From Anniella stebbinsi (Eukaryota > Chordata > Lepidosauria > Squamata > Anniellidae), in contig JARDYH010000007.1 of the NCBI GenBank assembly GCA_029215795.1, positions 72,346,763-72,410,762 on the forward strand: a stretch of 64,000 nucleotides of DNA, read 5' to 3'. Positions 30,801 through 37,999 of the stretch are shown here, in pieces. A model generated the notes under the pieces. It was not told the DNA's origin and did no database searches. It saw only the letters and a list, made by a program, of their open reading frames with translations. The translations under genes and the position numbers were made by a program. Within the stretch, counting starts at the first letter, position 1; every line of letters starts with the position of its first letter.

Positions 30801-31137
30801 AACCCGAGTCTCCCGGGCCTATCCCAACCATCTTTAAGTACTGCACCTTGCTGGCTCTGGGCTTGTGGCCGAGATGACATTTTAACTGGAGGAGAGGGGA
30901 TACCTTTGAATGCTAATGCAGGAACTTGGCAGAAACGCTTCACCTTTGGATGGACCGGCTCCAGCTTTTGGAAGAAAGCAGGGGTCCGTTCAAGCACTGA
31001 TTGTTTTCTGATTTCCGCTGCAGGCTCTGAATGAGAACGCCAACCTCTCCTTTGTGCGCCCCCGCTGGATCTACAACTGCAACGAGCGTCAGAAGCTGAT
31101 CCCCCACCAGCCGTATGTCGTGGTGCCGCAGGCGTAG
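13248..31137 (+). CDS. XRCC1: XRCC1, DNA single-strand break repair scaffold (17 exons, 657 aa)
   Basis: Nuclear scaffold that brings together DNA polymerase beta, ligase III, PARP1 and polynucleotide kinase at single-strand breaks. Exons: 13248-13298, 14357-14449, 15528-15635, 16229-16387, 18049-18129, 18237-18348, 19506-19627, 21397-21520, 23481-23706, 24516-24632, 24761-24854, 26002-26206, 27558-27612, 27976-28121, 29170-29260, 30325-30400 and 31024-31137. The sum is 1974 bp, 657 codons plus TAG; human XRCC1 has 633 aa. The N-terminal polymerase-beta-binding domain is about residues 1-157. A basic nuclear-localisation-like linker (PVKRKFEF...KKLK) is at 243-283. BRCT1 is about 310-400, with HLLQGAVFVLSGFQNPFRSE. 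An acidic serine-rich linker holds the CK2-type GDTDDELRR near 508-516. BRCT2 is about 565-655, with GGKHFFLYGEFP and WIYNC. All introns are GT-AG and in phase. Residue 12 is Ala where human has Cys. Confidence 0.97.
13664..13983. mobile_element. double-foldback hAT MITE, family A, copy 2 (diverged subfamily)
   Basis: 320 bp, ends TAGAGTGACCC...CAGCCTA. It has the four alternating AACTTTAAC / GGAATTTCA blocks, but with the subfamily words GGAGGACAGGGC and GCAGGTGTCATTTG. Target repeats are degraded. Intron 1 of XRCC1. Confidence 0.8.
13985..14143 (+). mobile_element. CR1 LINE 3' end
   Basis: GCACCAGTTGCTGGGG...GGTTGGCCACTGTG...GCTGGACGAGATGG...TCTGATCCAGCAGGGC...ATGTTCTTA, abutting MITE copy 2 directly. 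Confidence 0.8.
14357..14449 (+). CDS. XRCC1: XRCC1 exon 2
   Basis: 31 codons after CTACCCCCCAG, starting THCAENLLKADTYRKW. Donor CAG/GTGAGT. Contains the conserved Cys20. Confidence 0.96.
15528..15635 (+). CDS. XRCC1: XRCC1 exon 3
   Basis: 36 codons after CCCCACAG, FEKEEQIHSIDIGNEGSAF onward, core beta sandwich of the N-terminal domain. Donor GAG/GTGACG. Confidence 0.96.
15656..15677. repeat. (GT)n microsatellite
   Basis: About 11 GT units, starting only 20 bp after the exon 3 donor of XRCC1. Confidence 0.95.
16229..16387 (+). CDS. XRCC1: XRCC1 exon 4
   Basis: 53 codons after CCACCTCAG, with SSFMSPSES and NRVRMFGPDKLV, strongly conserved in the family. Donor AAG/GTTTGT. Confidence 0.96.
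16600..17060 (-). mobile_element. L2-type LINE 3' fragment
   Basis: Contains TTTATATACCGCCCCATAG at the left, then reverse-complement sequence with GAGAACGTTCCATGG and GAGAAGGCCCTCTCCC, matching the L2 piece at 21890-22340. Intron 4 of XRCC1. Confidence 0.6.
17672..17940. mobile_element. hAT-like repeat fragment (CAGGGGTG family)
   Basis: GGAACCTCTTTCAGCCCAAG...CAGCATATTTTAGTTTAAAG...GGAGAGGCATTTCAA, homologous to 20045-20513 and 2651-3020. Ends are not clear. Intron 4 of XRCC1. Confidence 0.55.
18049..18129 (+). CDS. XRCC1: XRCC1 exon 5
   Basis: 27 codons after TTCTCCCCAG, SLAYGLSFVRFHSPPENN, the end of the N-terminal domain. Donor CCG/GTGAGT. Confidence 0.95.
18237..18348 (+). CDS. XRCC1: XRCC1 exon 6
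   Basis: Starts KVTKLGQFKVKEDD after CCCTTCAG and includes LKPGALFFSR. Ends phase 1 at AAAG/GTAGCT. Confidence 0.95.
18972..19453. mobile_element. MITE with ends GGCTCAGTTCAGACAACACG
   Basis: About 480 bp with inverted ends GGCTCAGTTCAGACAAC...CTGTCTGAACTGAGCC. The inner part (about 19150-19400) is present in reverse orientation at 59080-59395. Intron 6 of XRCC1. Confidence 0.75.
19506..19627 (+). CDS. XRCC1: XRCC1 exon 7
   Basis: Ser/Pro-rich linker (PSYAAASLQTG, matching the human PSYAAATLQ) after TCTTGCAG. Donor AAG/GTAAGA. Confidence 0.93.
19855..20030 (-). mobile_element. L2-type LINE fragment
   Basis: TTTATTTCTTACCTGCCTCTCCCTCC...GGATTAAAAGCATATAAAATTAATGCC, the same type as 7436-7700. 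Intron 7 of XRCC1. Confidence 0.5.
20045..20513. mobile_element. complete hAT-like element (CAGGGGTA...CACCTCTG)
   Basis: 469 bp bounded by an exact 8-bp target duplication CATTATCT at 20037-20044 and 20514-20521. Ends are CAGGGGTATAGAACC and TTTTCGCACCTCTG. An insert with AAATAAATAAATAAA (about 20110-20215) sits inside. This is the best-preserved copy of the family also seen at 2651 and 17672. Intron 7 of XRCC1. Confidence 0.8.
20522..21005 (+). mobile_element. L2 LINE, C-terminus of ORF2 and 3' UTR
   Basis: The translated frame reads LHWLPVCFRARFKVLVLTYQ ... ERAFSVVTPPPKLWN ... FQRQVKTVLFSQVF, the characteristic end of the L2 reverse-transcriptase protein. It is followed by an AT-rich 3' tail with AACTGCCCAGAGAG and a terminal ATGAAAATAATAA. 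5'-truncated and not functional. Confidence 0.8.
21015..21260 (+). mobile_element. non-LTR retrotransposon C-terminal fragment
   Basis: Forward translation gives CRKCHQFQETIDQVTGGCEI...CTDRHNTAA, the CxxC...ETI...GC...RHN motif of a LINE protein C-terminus, with frame breaks. Separate from the L2 piece just upstream. Confidence 0.55.
21397..21520 (+). CDS. XRCC1: XRCC1 exon 8 (NLS region)
   Basis: Encodes EPTPVKRKFEF...AAKKTHPDTP...SKKLK, a bipartite basic region in the position of the human nuclear localisation signal. Acceptor CTTGCAG, donor AAAG/GTGTGT. Confidence 0.93.
21778..21862. repeat. (CT)n and (GA)n tracts in inverted pair
   Basis: About 15 CT units at 21778-21808 and about 8 GA units at 21847-21862, separated by 38 bp. 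Intron 8 of XRCC1. The two can pair as a hairpin. Confidence 0.9.
21890..22340 (-). mobile_element. L2 LINE 3' end, reverse orientation
   Basis: The minus strand encodes LLWNELPREVRLAPTLYSFR and HQVKTLFSQCFN, the L2 ORF2 C-terminus. The plus-strand left part is the usual TTTATTTATTACATTTATACGCC tail in reverse. Intron 8 of XRCC1. Confidence 0.75.
22549..22782 (+). mobile_element. tRNA-derived SINE (squamate type)
   Basis: GCCAGCATGGTGTAGTGGC carries an A-box-like head, and GGGTTCTAGTCCC at 22601-22613 is the B-box. The body GACTTTGGGCCAGTC...CTACCTCACAGGGTTGTTG follows, then a GGGATATAAATGTAATAA tail. Intron 8 of XRCC1. Confidence 0.8.
23071..23385 (-). mobile_element. CR1 LINE 3' end, reverse
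   Basis: CATAAGAACATCAGGAGAGC...GGATCAGACCGGGGGTCC...AGTGGCCATCGCCACACC, the reverse complement of the CR1 terminus. It lies about 95 bp upstream of XRCC1 exon 9. Confidence 0.8.
23481..23706 (+). CDS. XRCC1: XRCC1 exon 9 (BRCT1, first part)
   Basis: Starts after CCGTTTACAG. Holds LSGFQNPFRSELRDKALEMG and YRPDWTPDSTHL of BRCT1. Ends phase 2 at CTCAT/GTAGGT, completing an Ile codon with exon 10. Confidence 0.95.
24050..24140. repeat. dispersed short repeat (ATGGGACTTAATCCCAGG)
   Basis: GGCCCGATCCTGTGCATGTCTACACTAGAGTAAACTC...TGGGACTTAATCCCAGGC. About 85-bp family with further members near 17279-17372, 21303-21372, 40560-40620, 40830-40940, 43970-44065, 44135-44225 and 61809-61895. Confidence 0.65.
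24516..24632 (+). CDS. XRCC1: XRCC1 exon 10 (BRCT1, second part)
   Basis: CAFANTPKYSQVKGLGG and VRKEWILDC, with the BRCT signature W. Acceptor TCTTCCTAG, donor CG/GTGAGT in phase 2. Confidence 0.96.
24761..24854 (+). CDS. XRCC1: XRCC1 exon 11
   Basis: YLMVSPESSSSEQEEESDEE, an acidic serine-rich linker after BRCT1 with several CK2-type sites. Acceptor TTTCCCAG, donor CAG/GTAATG. Confidence 0.93.
25080..25200 (+). mobile_element. L2 3' tail fragment
   Basis: TGTTTTAATTG-type text with TAATACTGTAAACCTG and a terminal AATTCTAAATAAAT, the 3' end of an L2 copy without its coding part. Intron 11 of XRCC1. Confidence 0.5.
26002..26206 (+). CDS. XRCC1: XRCC1 exon 12
   Basis: Low-complexity linker (RRASSEEEEEEAAPTTS) after GATTTTACAG. 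Ends phase 1 at ACGG/GTAGGG. It is less conserved than its neighbours, but frame and junctions fit. Confidence 0.9.
26825..27300 (-). mobile_element. CR1 LINE 3' portion, reverse
   Basis: AAGAACATAAGAACCCTGCTGG...GATCAGACCGAGGGTCC, continuing through CCATCACTACATCTTGTGG to GGGATGACCCCGTTGCG. The longest CR1 3' piece in the window. Intron 12 of XRCC1. Confidence 0.8.
27558..27612 (+). CDS. XRCC1: XRCC1 exon 13 (CK2/FHA-binding motif)
   Basis: Short 55-bp exon encoding GSGSGDTDDELRR, equivalent to the human CK2-phosphorylated motif bound by the FHA domains of PNKP, APTX and APLF. Acceptor TCTCTCAG, donor GGAG/GTTGGT. Confidence 0.93.
27976..28121 (+). CDS. XRCC1: XRCC1 exon 14
   Basis: Contains DPYGGSTDENTDIEE, conserved upstream of BRCT2. 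Acceptor GGCTTTAG, donor CCGG/GTATGT in phase 1. Confidence 0.95.
28222..28562. mobile_element. Penelope-like retroelement fragment as a 305-bp palindrome
   Basis: 28223-28360 and 28390-28527 are near-identical reverse complements with only a few mismatches. The block is flanked by 11-bp direct repeats TGATTAACCTG at 28211-28221 and 28563-28573, of a length typical of retrotransposition. The centre reads CTGATGA (28371-28377), AGG...CCT (28378-28380, 28390-28392) and GAAACG (28393-28398), the order of a hammerhead ribozyme core, as found in Penelope-like elements. No reverse transcriptase remains. Intron 14 of XRCC1. Confidence 0.6.
28847..28892. repeat. (AAT)n microsatellite
   Basis: TAATAATAA repeats, with one interruption, leading into an L2 fragment (TTATTTCTTACTCGCCTCTCC). 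Intron 14 of XRCC1. Confidence 0.9.
29170..29260 (+). CDS. XRCC1: XRCC1 exon 15 (BRCT2 start)
   Basis: DLFGGKHFFLYGEFPSQERR, the first strand and helix of BRCT2, the ligase III-binding domain. Acceptor GTTGCCAG, donor AATGG/GTGAGT. Confidence 0.96.
29315..29506. mobile_element. palindromic MITE (GTTCAGACAACACG ends)
   Basis: GGGCCCGTTCAGACAACACGTTAAGCC at left and GTGTGTTGTTTGAACAGAGCC at right, 192 bp. Intron 15 of XRCC1, 54 bp after the exon. Confidence 0.65.
29745..30128. mobile_element. palindromic MITE(s) with ATTCGGAC...GTCCGAAT ends
   Basis: TGATTCAGACAACATG at 29746, CATTCGGACGATACAAT at about 29907, ATGTCGTCCGAATGC at about 29967 and GTGTTGTCCGAATTCAG at about 30108. Probably one foldback inside or beside another. 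It carries a (GT)n tract at 29861-29880. Confidence 0.55.
30325..30400 (+). CDS. XRCC1: XRCC1 exon 16
   Basis: EVEDYMNERVNYVITAQEWD, the middle of BRCT2. Acceptor CTTTGCAG, donor GAG/GTGAGC. Confidence 0.96.
31024..31137 (+). CDS. XRCC1: XRCC1 exon 17 and stop
   Basis: Encodes LSFVRPRWIYNCNERQKL and ends VVVPQA then TAG at 31135-31137, like the human C-terminus VVPQA. Confidence 0.97.
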   Translation, partial: ALNENANLSFVRPRWIYNCNERQKLIPHQPYVVVPQA

Positions 31138-34100
31138 GAGAGGCTTCCCTGCAGGCGTTTGTGTATAATATATACTCCCTCCAGAGCAAACTGTCCTCTT
31201 TGTCTCTGGTCCGCTCGACCCAACACTTCAGTGTTTCTCGCTGGAACGTTCCTTTCCTGTTACAAGCCTGGTCCAGCCACACATTGTCACGCGGGCTTCC
31301 GCAGACGTAGCAGCGTTTTTGACGATCTCTGTGTGCGTTTTTCCCTCCAATAGTAGCTTTCCCAGATTGCATCACGTGCCATTTTCACTTTCACGAAACA
31401 ACTGCTGCTCTTGAGAAAACGATTTAACAAGCTCCACAGCCTTGCTGTTTGCTGCTTTGGATCAGGGCCAGCGTCAACCTCAAGGGCTTGGAAGGTGAAA
31501 GGAGCTGGGCTTGAAGTTAAGGGGCCAGGACCCAGCTGAAAATGGGAGACACATGTCCACACACCTATACTTTTTATTCTTGGCACCTTCTCTTCACCTG
31601 TGTACTCATGCCCCACCCCCTTTCCCCCCTTCCTTTGCTGAGGATGGTGGAAACTTGGGAATTTGTTCCTTAATGTTTGAAACACTCTGCCCTGGAGTGG
31701 TGGAACTTGTCCCGCTATAGCCTCTGGCTTGCTCGGGGTTTTGTAGGAGAGAATCTTGCCTCCTACTCCCTGATCCGTTTTCTTTTTGCGGTTCGGCACC
31801 TAAGACCGGATCGCACATTAGCCTTTCAGAGAGAGGGGATTCGTCCTTTCATCTCTAGACAGTGGTAAACCCGCACCCATGAATTGGCGATACGCAGTTC
31901 CAACTTCTCAACCAATCCAATCCCGTTTTTAGAATCTGTAGATTCACTAGTCTCCTGTGTGCGCGTTACCAATTTGTGCATTCCTCTTCCCCGTGTTTGC
32001 AGATACTCCAGTGGAAAATAACATCCTCACTGGCCCACAGCCAACATCCAGTACTCTCTCGTGTTCACAAATTGCTTGTTCCAATTCACATGCGCCTTTC
32101 TAAGAGGTGTCTACATACTTCACCTCTCTATGTCTCCGTTTCAGTGTGTGGGAGATAAACTGACACTCTTCAGTGGCTGACCATTCTGTAGGGAGGGCTT
32201 GGTCCACATGCCATCTTAATGCTGATAATACTCTCACACCCACGCATTTTAAAACCACAGTATTTAGAGTTGCTATTGGGAGAAGCCATGACCATTTAAA
32301 CTGGATGAAGTGTATTTGGCAGCTCATATGGCCCAAGATTCATCAGCTTGAATTTTCAATGAATTTGGCTTTCGGACTAAGCACAGTAAATGTGAACACG
32401 TTGTTTGCCTGTATGCGAACAAGAAACAGTGAGTGGAGTTAATTTCATTACGAATTGGTTAATTTCAGCAGGGAGCAGTCCATTTCTCCCTCTGGGCAAA
32501 AAACCCTCTGCTGATTTTCACTGGGGAAACACAGCAGAGCAGCCCCAACTCAAGCTCCTTCCATGTTCTTTTCGAGGTGCTTGCTCCCACCCCCACCCCC
32601 CAATTAAAATGCATTCTCCTTCCTGCTTTTCGCTGGCTGTGAACTGGACTGGGAGGCCTTGAATAATCTACCTCGTTTTTAAAGCTGGTTTCCCCCAACC
32701 GCTCCAGCCTCATGGTGCTACCCCTCAGTGCTGGAGATCAAGCCAGAAACTTTTCTTTCTACTCTTGGGTTCATATGTATTTCACTACAGTAAAGTTCAT
32801 CCCTCATGGGAACTTTCCAGCCTTGCCGGGGGTGGGGGTGGGGGTGGGTTGCTGCTGCTGCAGCAGCAGCCAAACATAGCCCTGTAACCTTTGGCCTAAA
32901 CGTAGTTACCAACTCCCCAGCAGAAAGGGGCAAGCAGTAACCCAAAGGTTTCCCCTGAACCTTTTGATGTTGATGCTGAACTGGGGGTTTAGCCTCTTGA
33001 ACCCTTTCCTGTCCATGCCCCACTCAGCTCTGCCATGTGGCACACTGGGAATCCCTGAGCAGATGACTGGAGTGGGGAAGAATTAGGCAAAAGAAGCTGC
33101 CTGGTTTCCTATTTCATCAAAAGATGTAACGCAACGGGATCTTGGCTGCAGCTGGACTTGCCTCAGCATGGAAAATCAGACCTCTTCCAGGTAGGGGGCG
33201 CTGTAGCATTAGCGGAGTTGTTCAAAGTAGTAAAATACTCCACTTTCCAGGGGAGTTTGCTCATTTGTCTACATTTCTAGCAGGATTCTTCTCTAGGTGC
33301 TAATAACGGCCTGCCAAGTATCTGTGTAGTCCAGGTCTAATGGAGGTGGGCTGTCCAAATGATTGAACGGGACATCTTTGGTTAAGCGATCATGGCTTCT
33401 CTAGAGGAAGTGGCTTTGTGAGCGCACAGAGATTTTGCATGCCTTTTTGGAAACTACCACATTTTCAGCATTGGCGTCAAGAGGGGAGGCCACGGCGTGG
33501 CAGTTAAACTGGATCAAGTTTGTGCTGCAGCTCCCAGGTCCCTACGTTTTCTAGAAGTTATACCCATCATTCAGCAGTTTGCCCGAGGCTGTAACGACAG
33601 CGACAAATCTCCTTCAAGGGGTAGTGGTGTTTATGTCTTCCTCTCCTCTTTCTGGTTTGTGTTTTTTAAAAAATAAATAAAAATAAACAAAATCCAAGAC
33701 TTAGGTTGCTCTTCTGCTTCTACGTTATGGAACAGAGCGATGACAACAAATTCCTACGAGGCTTCTCATGACTTGGTGTTGGACTACAGCTCCCATCACT
33801 CCCCAGCCAGCATGCTGGGAGTTGTGGTCCAACACCTCTCTGTAGGGCATCAGGTTGGGAAAGGCCGTCTTAGGGCTTTTGTCAGAAAATATTTGTCTGT
33901 GACTTCTAATAGGATTTGAATAGTTCTGAACAAAGTCATGTACTTCAGCTTTTAAACATTCTGGCAAAGGCGGGGACGGACGATTCTGAAAATGTTGGAA
34001 ATTCCTGCGCAGAACTTGGCAACAGATGGCACGGAAGTCTTTTCAAGGTGGAATATCACACAGTATAACCATGGGCAATTCCCAGCTTGTTCATGTTTCT

Positions 34101-36075
34101 CCACCTTTACCTGTCCTGCTCGTACAGCTTTCCAGTTCCATAACCCAATGAATTTAAAAACCCAACAAAGTTTGCACAAACGGCTTAAAAATAAGACATA
34201 TTTTAAGATCCCTAGAGATTATGTGAACGTTTATCTTATTTTTCTTCTCAAATGTCTAATTTAGCATGACAAGTATTATAGAGATGTGTTTTGGGGTCTT
34301 CTAGATTATTTTTTTTAAAAGAATCTGGACTATTAAAACACAACTGCTTGATTTGCATTAGCAATAGTTCAGAATTGCTTTACAGGATCTGATCAAGGCC
34401 CGTCCAATCTAGCATTTGGTTTCTAGCAACAAAATGCTTTGGTAGCTTGCCAGGAAAGCTTACAAGGTGGTGGACATGTGCAGATCATTATCCCTGCCAT
34501 CTGATAAACAGGACTAGATTGCTTATGAATGTATAGGTCTTCCATGTACCTGTCCTCTTGTGATCTTCAATCTGAAAAGTCAGCATTTTTCATGTGCTCC
34601 AAGCTGATCTTAACTACAGAACTGAGTTTGCTTTTATGTTTTATTAATTTTCCCAAGGAAAAAATAAGACAAAAACTCCTGGCTCTCAACTACGAACATA
34701 TCATGGACCAATGACCCCCCCCCTCCCCACAACCCCCATCCTGTTCCCCTGCCCCTCACAACAATTTGAACAAATGCCTGCCCTGAAGATTAAGGAACTG
34801 ATCTGTGCTGTGCTGTGCTGTGCTGTGGGGAAGGGAACGAAGAGAAAGATGCTTTGGCAAGTTTCAAGAAAGGAATATGTGTATAATCAATTAGTCCAGG
34901 AAGGAAGACTAGAAAATGGGAGACCAGCGCAATGTGCGGACATAGAAATCCAAAATTTCAACCGAGAGGGGGCATAATTACCCTGAAACGGGGAGGGGCA
35001 GGAGAGGGAGAGAAACCCCCTCCCCTTAAATATGGTGGAACAGCCACAGTAGGAGCATGGGCCCAGGCTATCAAGTTGTGTATACCAAGTGGTGAAAAAC
35101 AAAAATCTGATAGCCCCCATCCAGCAAGAGAAAGCCATGTGCCTAAACAGCTTTCCACGTACATTATCAATGCCCTTGCCTGTCTGTAGAGTGAGACTCA
35201 CACAGGCCCCAAATTGAGCCACCAGGTTTTACGTGGGACTAAACAGCCTGCAACAGGAGGTGGGTCAGGCTCAGGTTCTATGCCTGGGAAAGCAAGATCA
35301 GGGCAGCCTGAATACAACACATAAGTGTGCAAAAGTATCCTACTGCCACTTGTGGAGAGCGACCCCCTCTGGCAAATTTCACACGGGCATCACAAAACAC
35401 ATTTTCAGGCTTGCCTTTGCCTTCATAAGGACTAGAAACTTTTCCTTAAACCACACATGCCATGTACAATCTACTGTTACGTGTCATACTCTAGATTCCA
35501 ATGCAAGCACGTACCAGTTGAGCGAGAAGCAAAGCAAATGCAAACCTCTGCTCTCAACGACACTACGAAACGTTGGTGTGCGTGCATTTGTTTTCTGTGA
35601 ATTTATGCAAGCTTCTGGCGAAACGGATGTTTGAGGGCTGTTTTTGTTTTCTGCTGAATCAGAGCACGGTATGGAATGGTGAGATCGTAGACCATGGTGC
35701 TTTGCACACCTCTGGGTGCAAGACAGAAGATTAATGTAATAAGCAACAAGGAGCTGCAATTTGCATCATTTGTTCAGGTTGCAGAATATGCCATTTCTCA
35801 GTGGAGGATGGGGGTTCTCTTCGCAGACATTTTAAATTGTTTTTCAGCATGATATACACCGTTTTGCCTGTGTGTGTGTGGGGGGGTCAACTTGGCACTG
35901 TGGGGTGGGGAAGGAACAGCAGCAAGAACATTAACACCATGGTTAACCCCAAAACCCCTCCCTCGTATTCAGTTATTTACAATGATCCCACCGCAGGCAC
36001 CATGTGTCCAAATTAACCAATTTCCTCTGCTCCTCCCCCCACCCCCACATTGTCCAGACACTTGAATGCTGTGCC
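31138..36075. other. intergenic region between XRCC1 and ZNF575
   Basis: The two genes converge here. I see no supported coding exon. Contents: possible 3' UTR of XRCC1 up to about 33.7 kb, a foldback MITE half at 33766-33866, a short pentamer repeat (GTGCT, five units, about 34805-34826) and a G-rich run near 35880. The rest is unassigned. Confidence 0.6.
31168..31173 (+). terminator. possible variant poly(A) signal of XRCC1
   Basis: AATATA lies 31 bp after the XRCC1 stop. No AATAAA occurs near; the first good one is AATAAATAAA at about 33668-33680. Either may be used; the sequence does not decide. Confidence 0.25.
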
Positions 36076-36773
36076 CTAGGGCCTCTCTCCATTGCTGTGG
36101 CCCTTGTTTTGAGATAAGTCATCCCCCACTTCCCCATCTTCGTGCACCCGCTGGTGGAGCGTGAGGTTGCGGAGCTGCCGGAAGCTCTTGCTGCAGCGCA
36201 TGCACGGGTAGGGGCGCCCCGCTGCAGCCGCCGCGTGGATCTGCTGATGGGCAGCCAGCTTGGATGGGTAGCAAAAGCTCTTTCCGCAGCGATTGCAGGG
36301 GTATGGGCGCTGCCCGGTGTGCGTGCGGCGGTGGGCCGCCAACTTGGACGGGTAGCAGAAGCTCTTGGGGCAGTCGGCGCACTTGTAGGGGCGCTCCGGC
36401 GTGTGGATCCACTGGTGGGCGGCCAGCTTGGAGCGGTGTCCGAAGCGCTTGGGGCAGAGAGTGCAGGGGTACGGGCGCTCGCCGGTGTGCGTGCGGCGGT
36501 GGGCCGCCAGCTTGGACGGGTAGCTGAAGCTCTTGGGGCAGTCGGGGCATTTGTAGGGCCGCTCGGCGCAGTGGGTCCATTGGTGCGTGGCCAGCTTGGA
36601 GCGGTACACAAAGCGCTTGCCGCAGTCTTTGCACTGGTAGGGGCGGTCCGAGGGCAGCACGGCGGGCGGCCGGGGACGGCGGGGGCGGGCGGGTTTAGGG
36701 GACTCCGTGGCGGGCGGGGAAGACAGGGCGGTGGGCGAAGGTGACTTAGTGTTCTCCTTCAAGGCTTGTGGGT
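36076..36773 (-). CDS. ZNF575: ZNF575 last exon (all six fingers)
   Basis: Acceptor TCCCTTCCAG at 36774. Reads DPQALKENTKSPSP, then an Arg/Pro linker, then the fingers, ending GHSNGERP and a stop. The strand opposite the fingers is open for 200 codons only because of the repeat composition. Confidence 0.95.
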
Positions 36774-37670
36774 CTGGAAGGGAAGGAGAAAAATCAGAAA
36801 CTAACGCCGTCCACCGGACACCCCTTTTCCTTGCCTCAGCAACCCCAGGGAGCCCACTGGGAGAGGGAGAGAGAAAGAGGGAAGTAATAGCGGTGGCCCT
36901 GCCCATTTTGGGTTCTGACCTCATGTTTTGCCAATTGGCAATTGTTCTTTTTGAATGATCCGCGGCCCAATTTTACCGCAGGCTGATTCAGGACAGATGC
37001 TGCTGGGCCAGGCTGTTATGGGGTCATATATGCCTGCTACTCTTATTGGATGTGCTGATCAGATAAGATGCTGGGGTTCCCACTAGCTGAAAGGATGTAT
37101 GCTTTTTGCTTTGAATGAATTATCTTGTTTTTTTCTCGCTTTATTATCCTATTTTAACGAAACAGGCTTCTTTTTTCTCTCTCACTGGTGTGTTCTTTGC
37201 CTCTGAATATCCAAAAAGAACTATTGCCTATTGGCAAACCACTGAGCAGAACACCCCACCCACCGGCAACATGCGGCCCCTGACAGGTTACCCCAAGCGA
37301 ATGTGGCCCTCGCCAGAAAAAAGGTTCCCCACCCCAGTGAAGACAGCAATGAGCTAGAAACACTGAACTTGAGGGCCTTCTGACTCAGTATGGTGTAGCT
37401 TTGTAGGCTCAGCATACCTTCCTTTCTCAGCTCCACGATTCCCTTCCGTTCAAGGGGGCCAACCGGCAGCTCGCACCTGGTCCCTGGCCTGACAACACTA
37501 CAGCCCTTGGAGATATAGCAGGGCACAGAGAGTTCAAGGGCAGAACAGGTCACAACATCCCAGCCTCGCACCCAGGGCGTTTCCTTACCCGCAACGTTGC
37601 CGCTCAGAGGGTTGCTGGCCACTCCGTTCTTGCTGTTGCTCATGCAGGGCTGTTCTCCCCTTTCCAGCAT
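36076..37670 (-). CDS. ZNF575: ZNF575, six-finger C2H2 zinc-finger protein (259 aa)
   Basis: Probable DNA-binding nuclear protein; the function of the family is poorly known. Coding exons on the minus strand are 37670-37589 (27 codons plus G) and 36773-36076, joined in phase 1. It starts MLERGEQ, like the human MLERG start, and passes through a Pro-rich linker. Six C2H2 fingers follow, each CxxC-12-HxxxH: ...GKRFVYRSKLATHQ, PDCPKSFSYPSKLAAHRRTH, CPKRFGHRSKLAAHQWIH, ADCPKSFCYPSKLAAHRRTH, RCGKSFCYPSKLAAHQQIH and RCSKSFRQLRNLTLHQ. The repeated YPSKLAAH helix and the position between XRCC1 and ETHE1 identify ZNF575 (human about 245 aa). A 5' acceptor at 37703 (GGTGCAG) shows at least one upstream noncoding exon. 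No KRAB or SCAN domain was seen. Confidence 0.92.
37589..37670 (-). CDS. ZNF575: ZNF575 first coding exon
   Basis: MLERGEQPCMSNSKNGVASN..., ending GCGG/GTAAGG. A second in-frame ATG occurs nine codons later; the first is preferred because MLERG is shared with human. The exon extends to 37702 as 5' UTR after a CCTTGGTGCAG acceptor. Confidence 0.82.
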
Positions 37671-37783
37671 GAGGACAAGGGTTGGTCGAGTGAGAATGTA
37701 ACCTGCACCAAGGAGGGGAGGGGAGGGGAGAGGGAGACAAAATGAGTCCAGTATCACATGCAGCAGTCAGTCATAACGATAGG

Positions 37784-37982
37784 ATCTATGGCTACTAGTC
37801 CTGCTGTCCTACATCAGAGGCAGTAGGCTTATGTACACTTGTTGTTGGGGAACATGGGCAGGAGGGTGCTGTTGCACTCATGTCCTGCTTGGGGGCTTCC
37901 TGTGGGGAACTGGTTGGTCACTGTGAACAGAAGGCTGGACTAGATGGACCCTCGGTCTGATCCAGCAGGGCATTTCTTATGT
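37784..37982 (+). mobile_element. CR1 LINE 3' end
   Basis: ATCTATGGCTACTAGTCC...GTTGTTGGGGAACATGG...GCTGGACTAGATGGACC...TGATCCAGCAGGGC, about 80 bp upstream of the ZNF575 exon at 37589-37702. Confidence 0.8.
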
Positions 37983-37999
37983 CCATATAATGGGACAAG

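Noticed and set aside
34803..34826. GTGCT pentamer repeat as a functional array
   Set aside because: Only about five units, no further structure; ordinary slippage.
36142..36744. 200-codon open frame antisense to ZNF575
   Set aside because: It mirrors the repeated finger codons and has no domain or conservation of its own.
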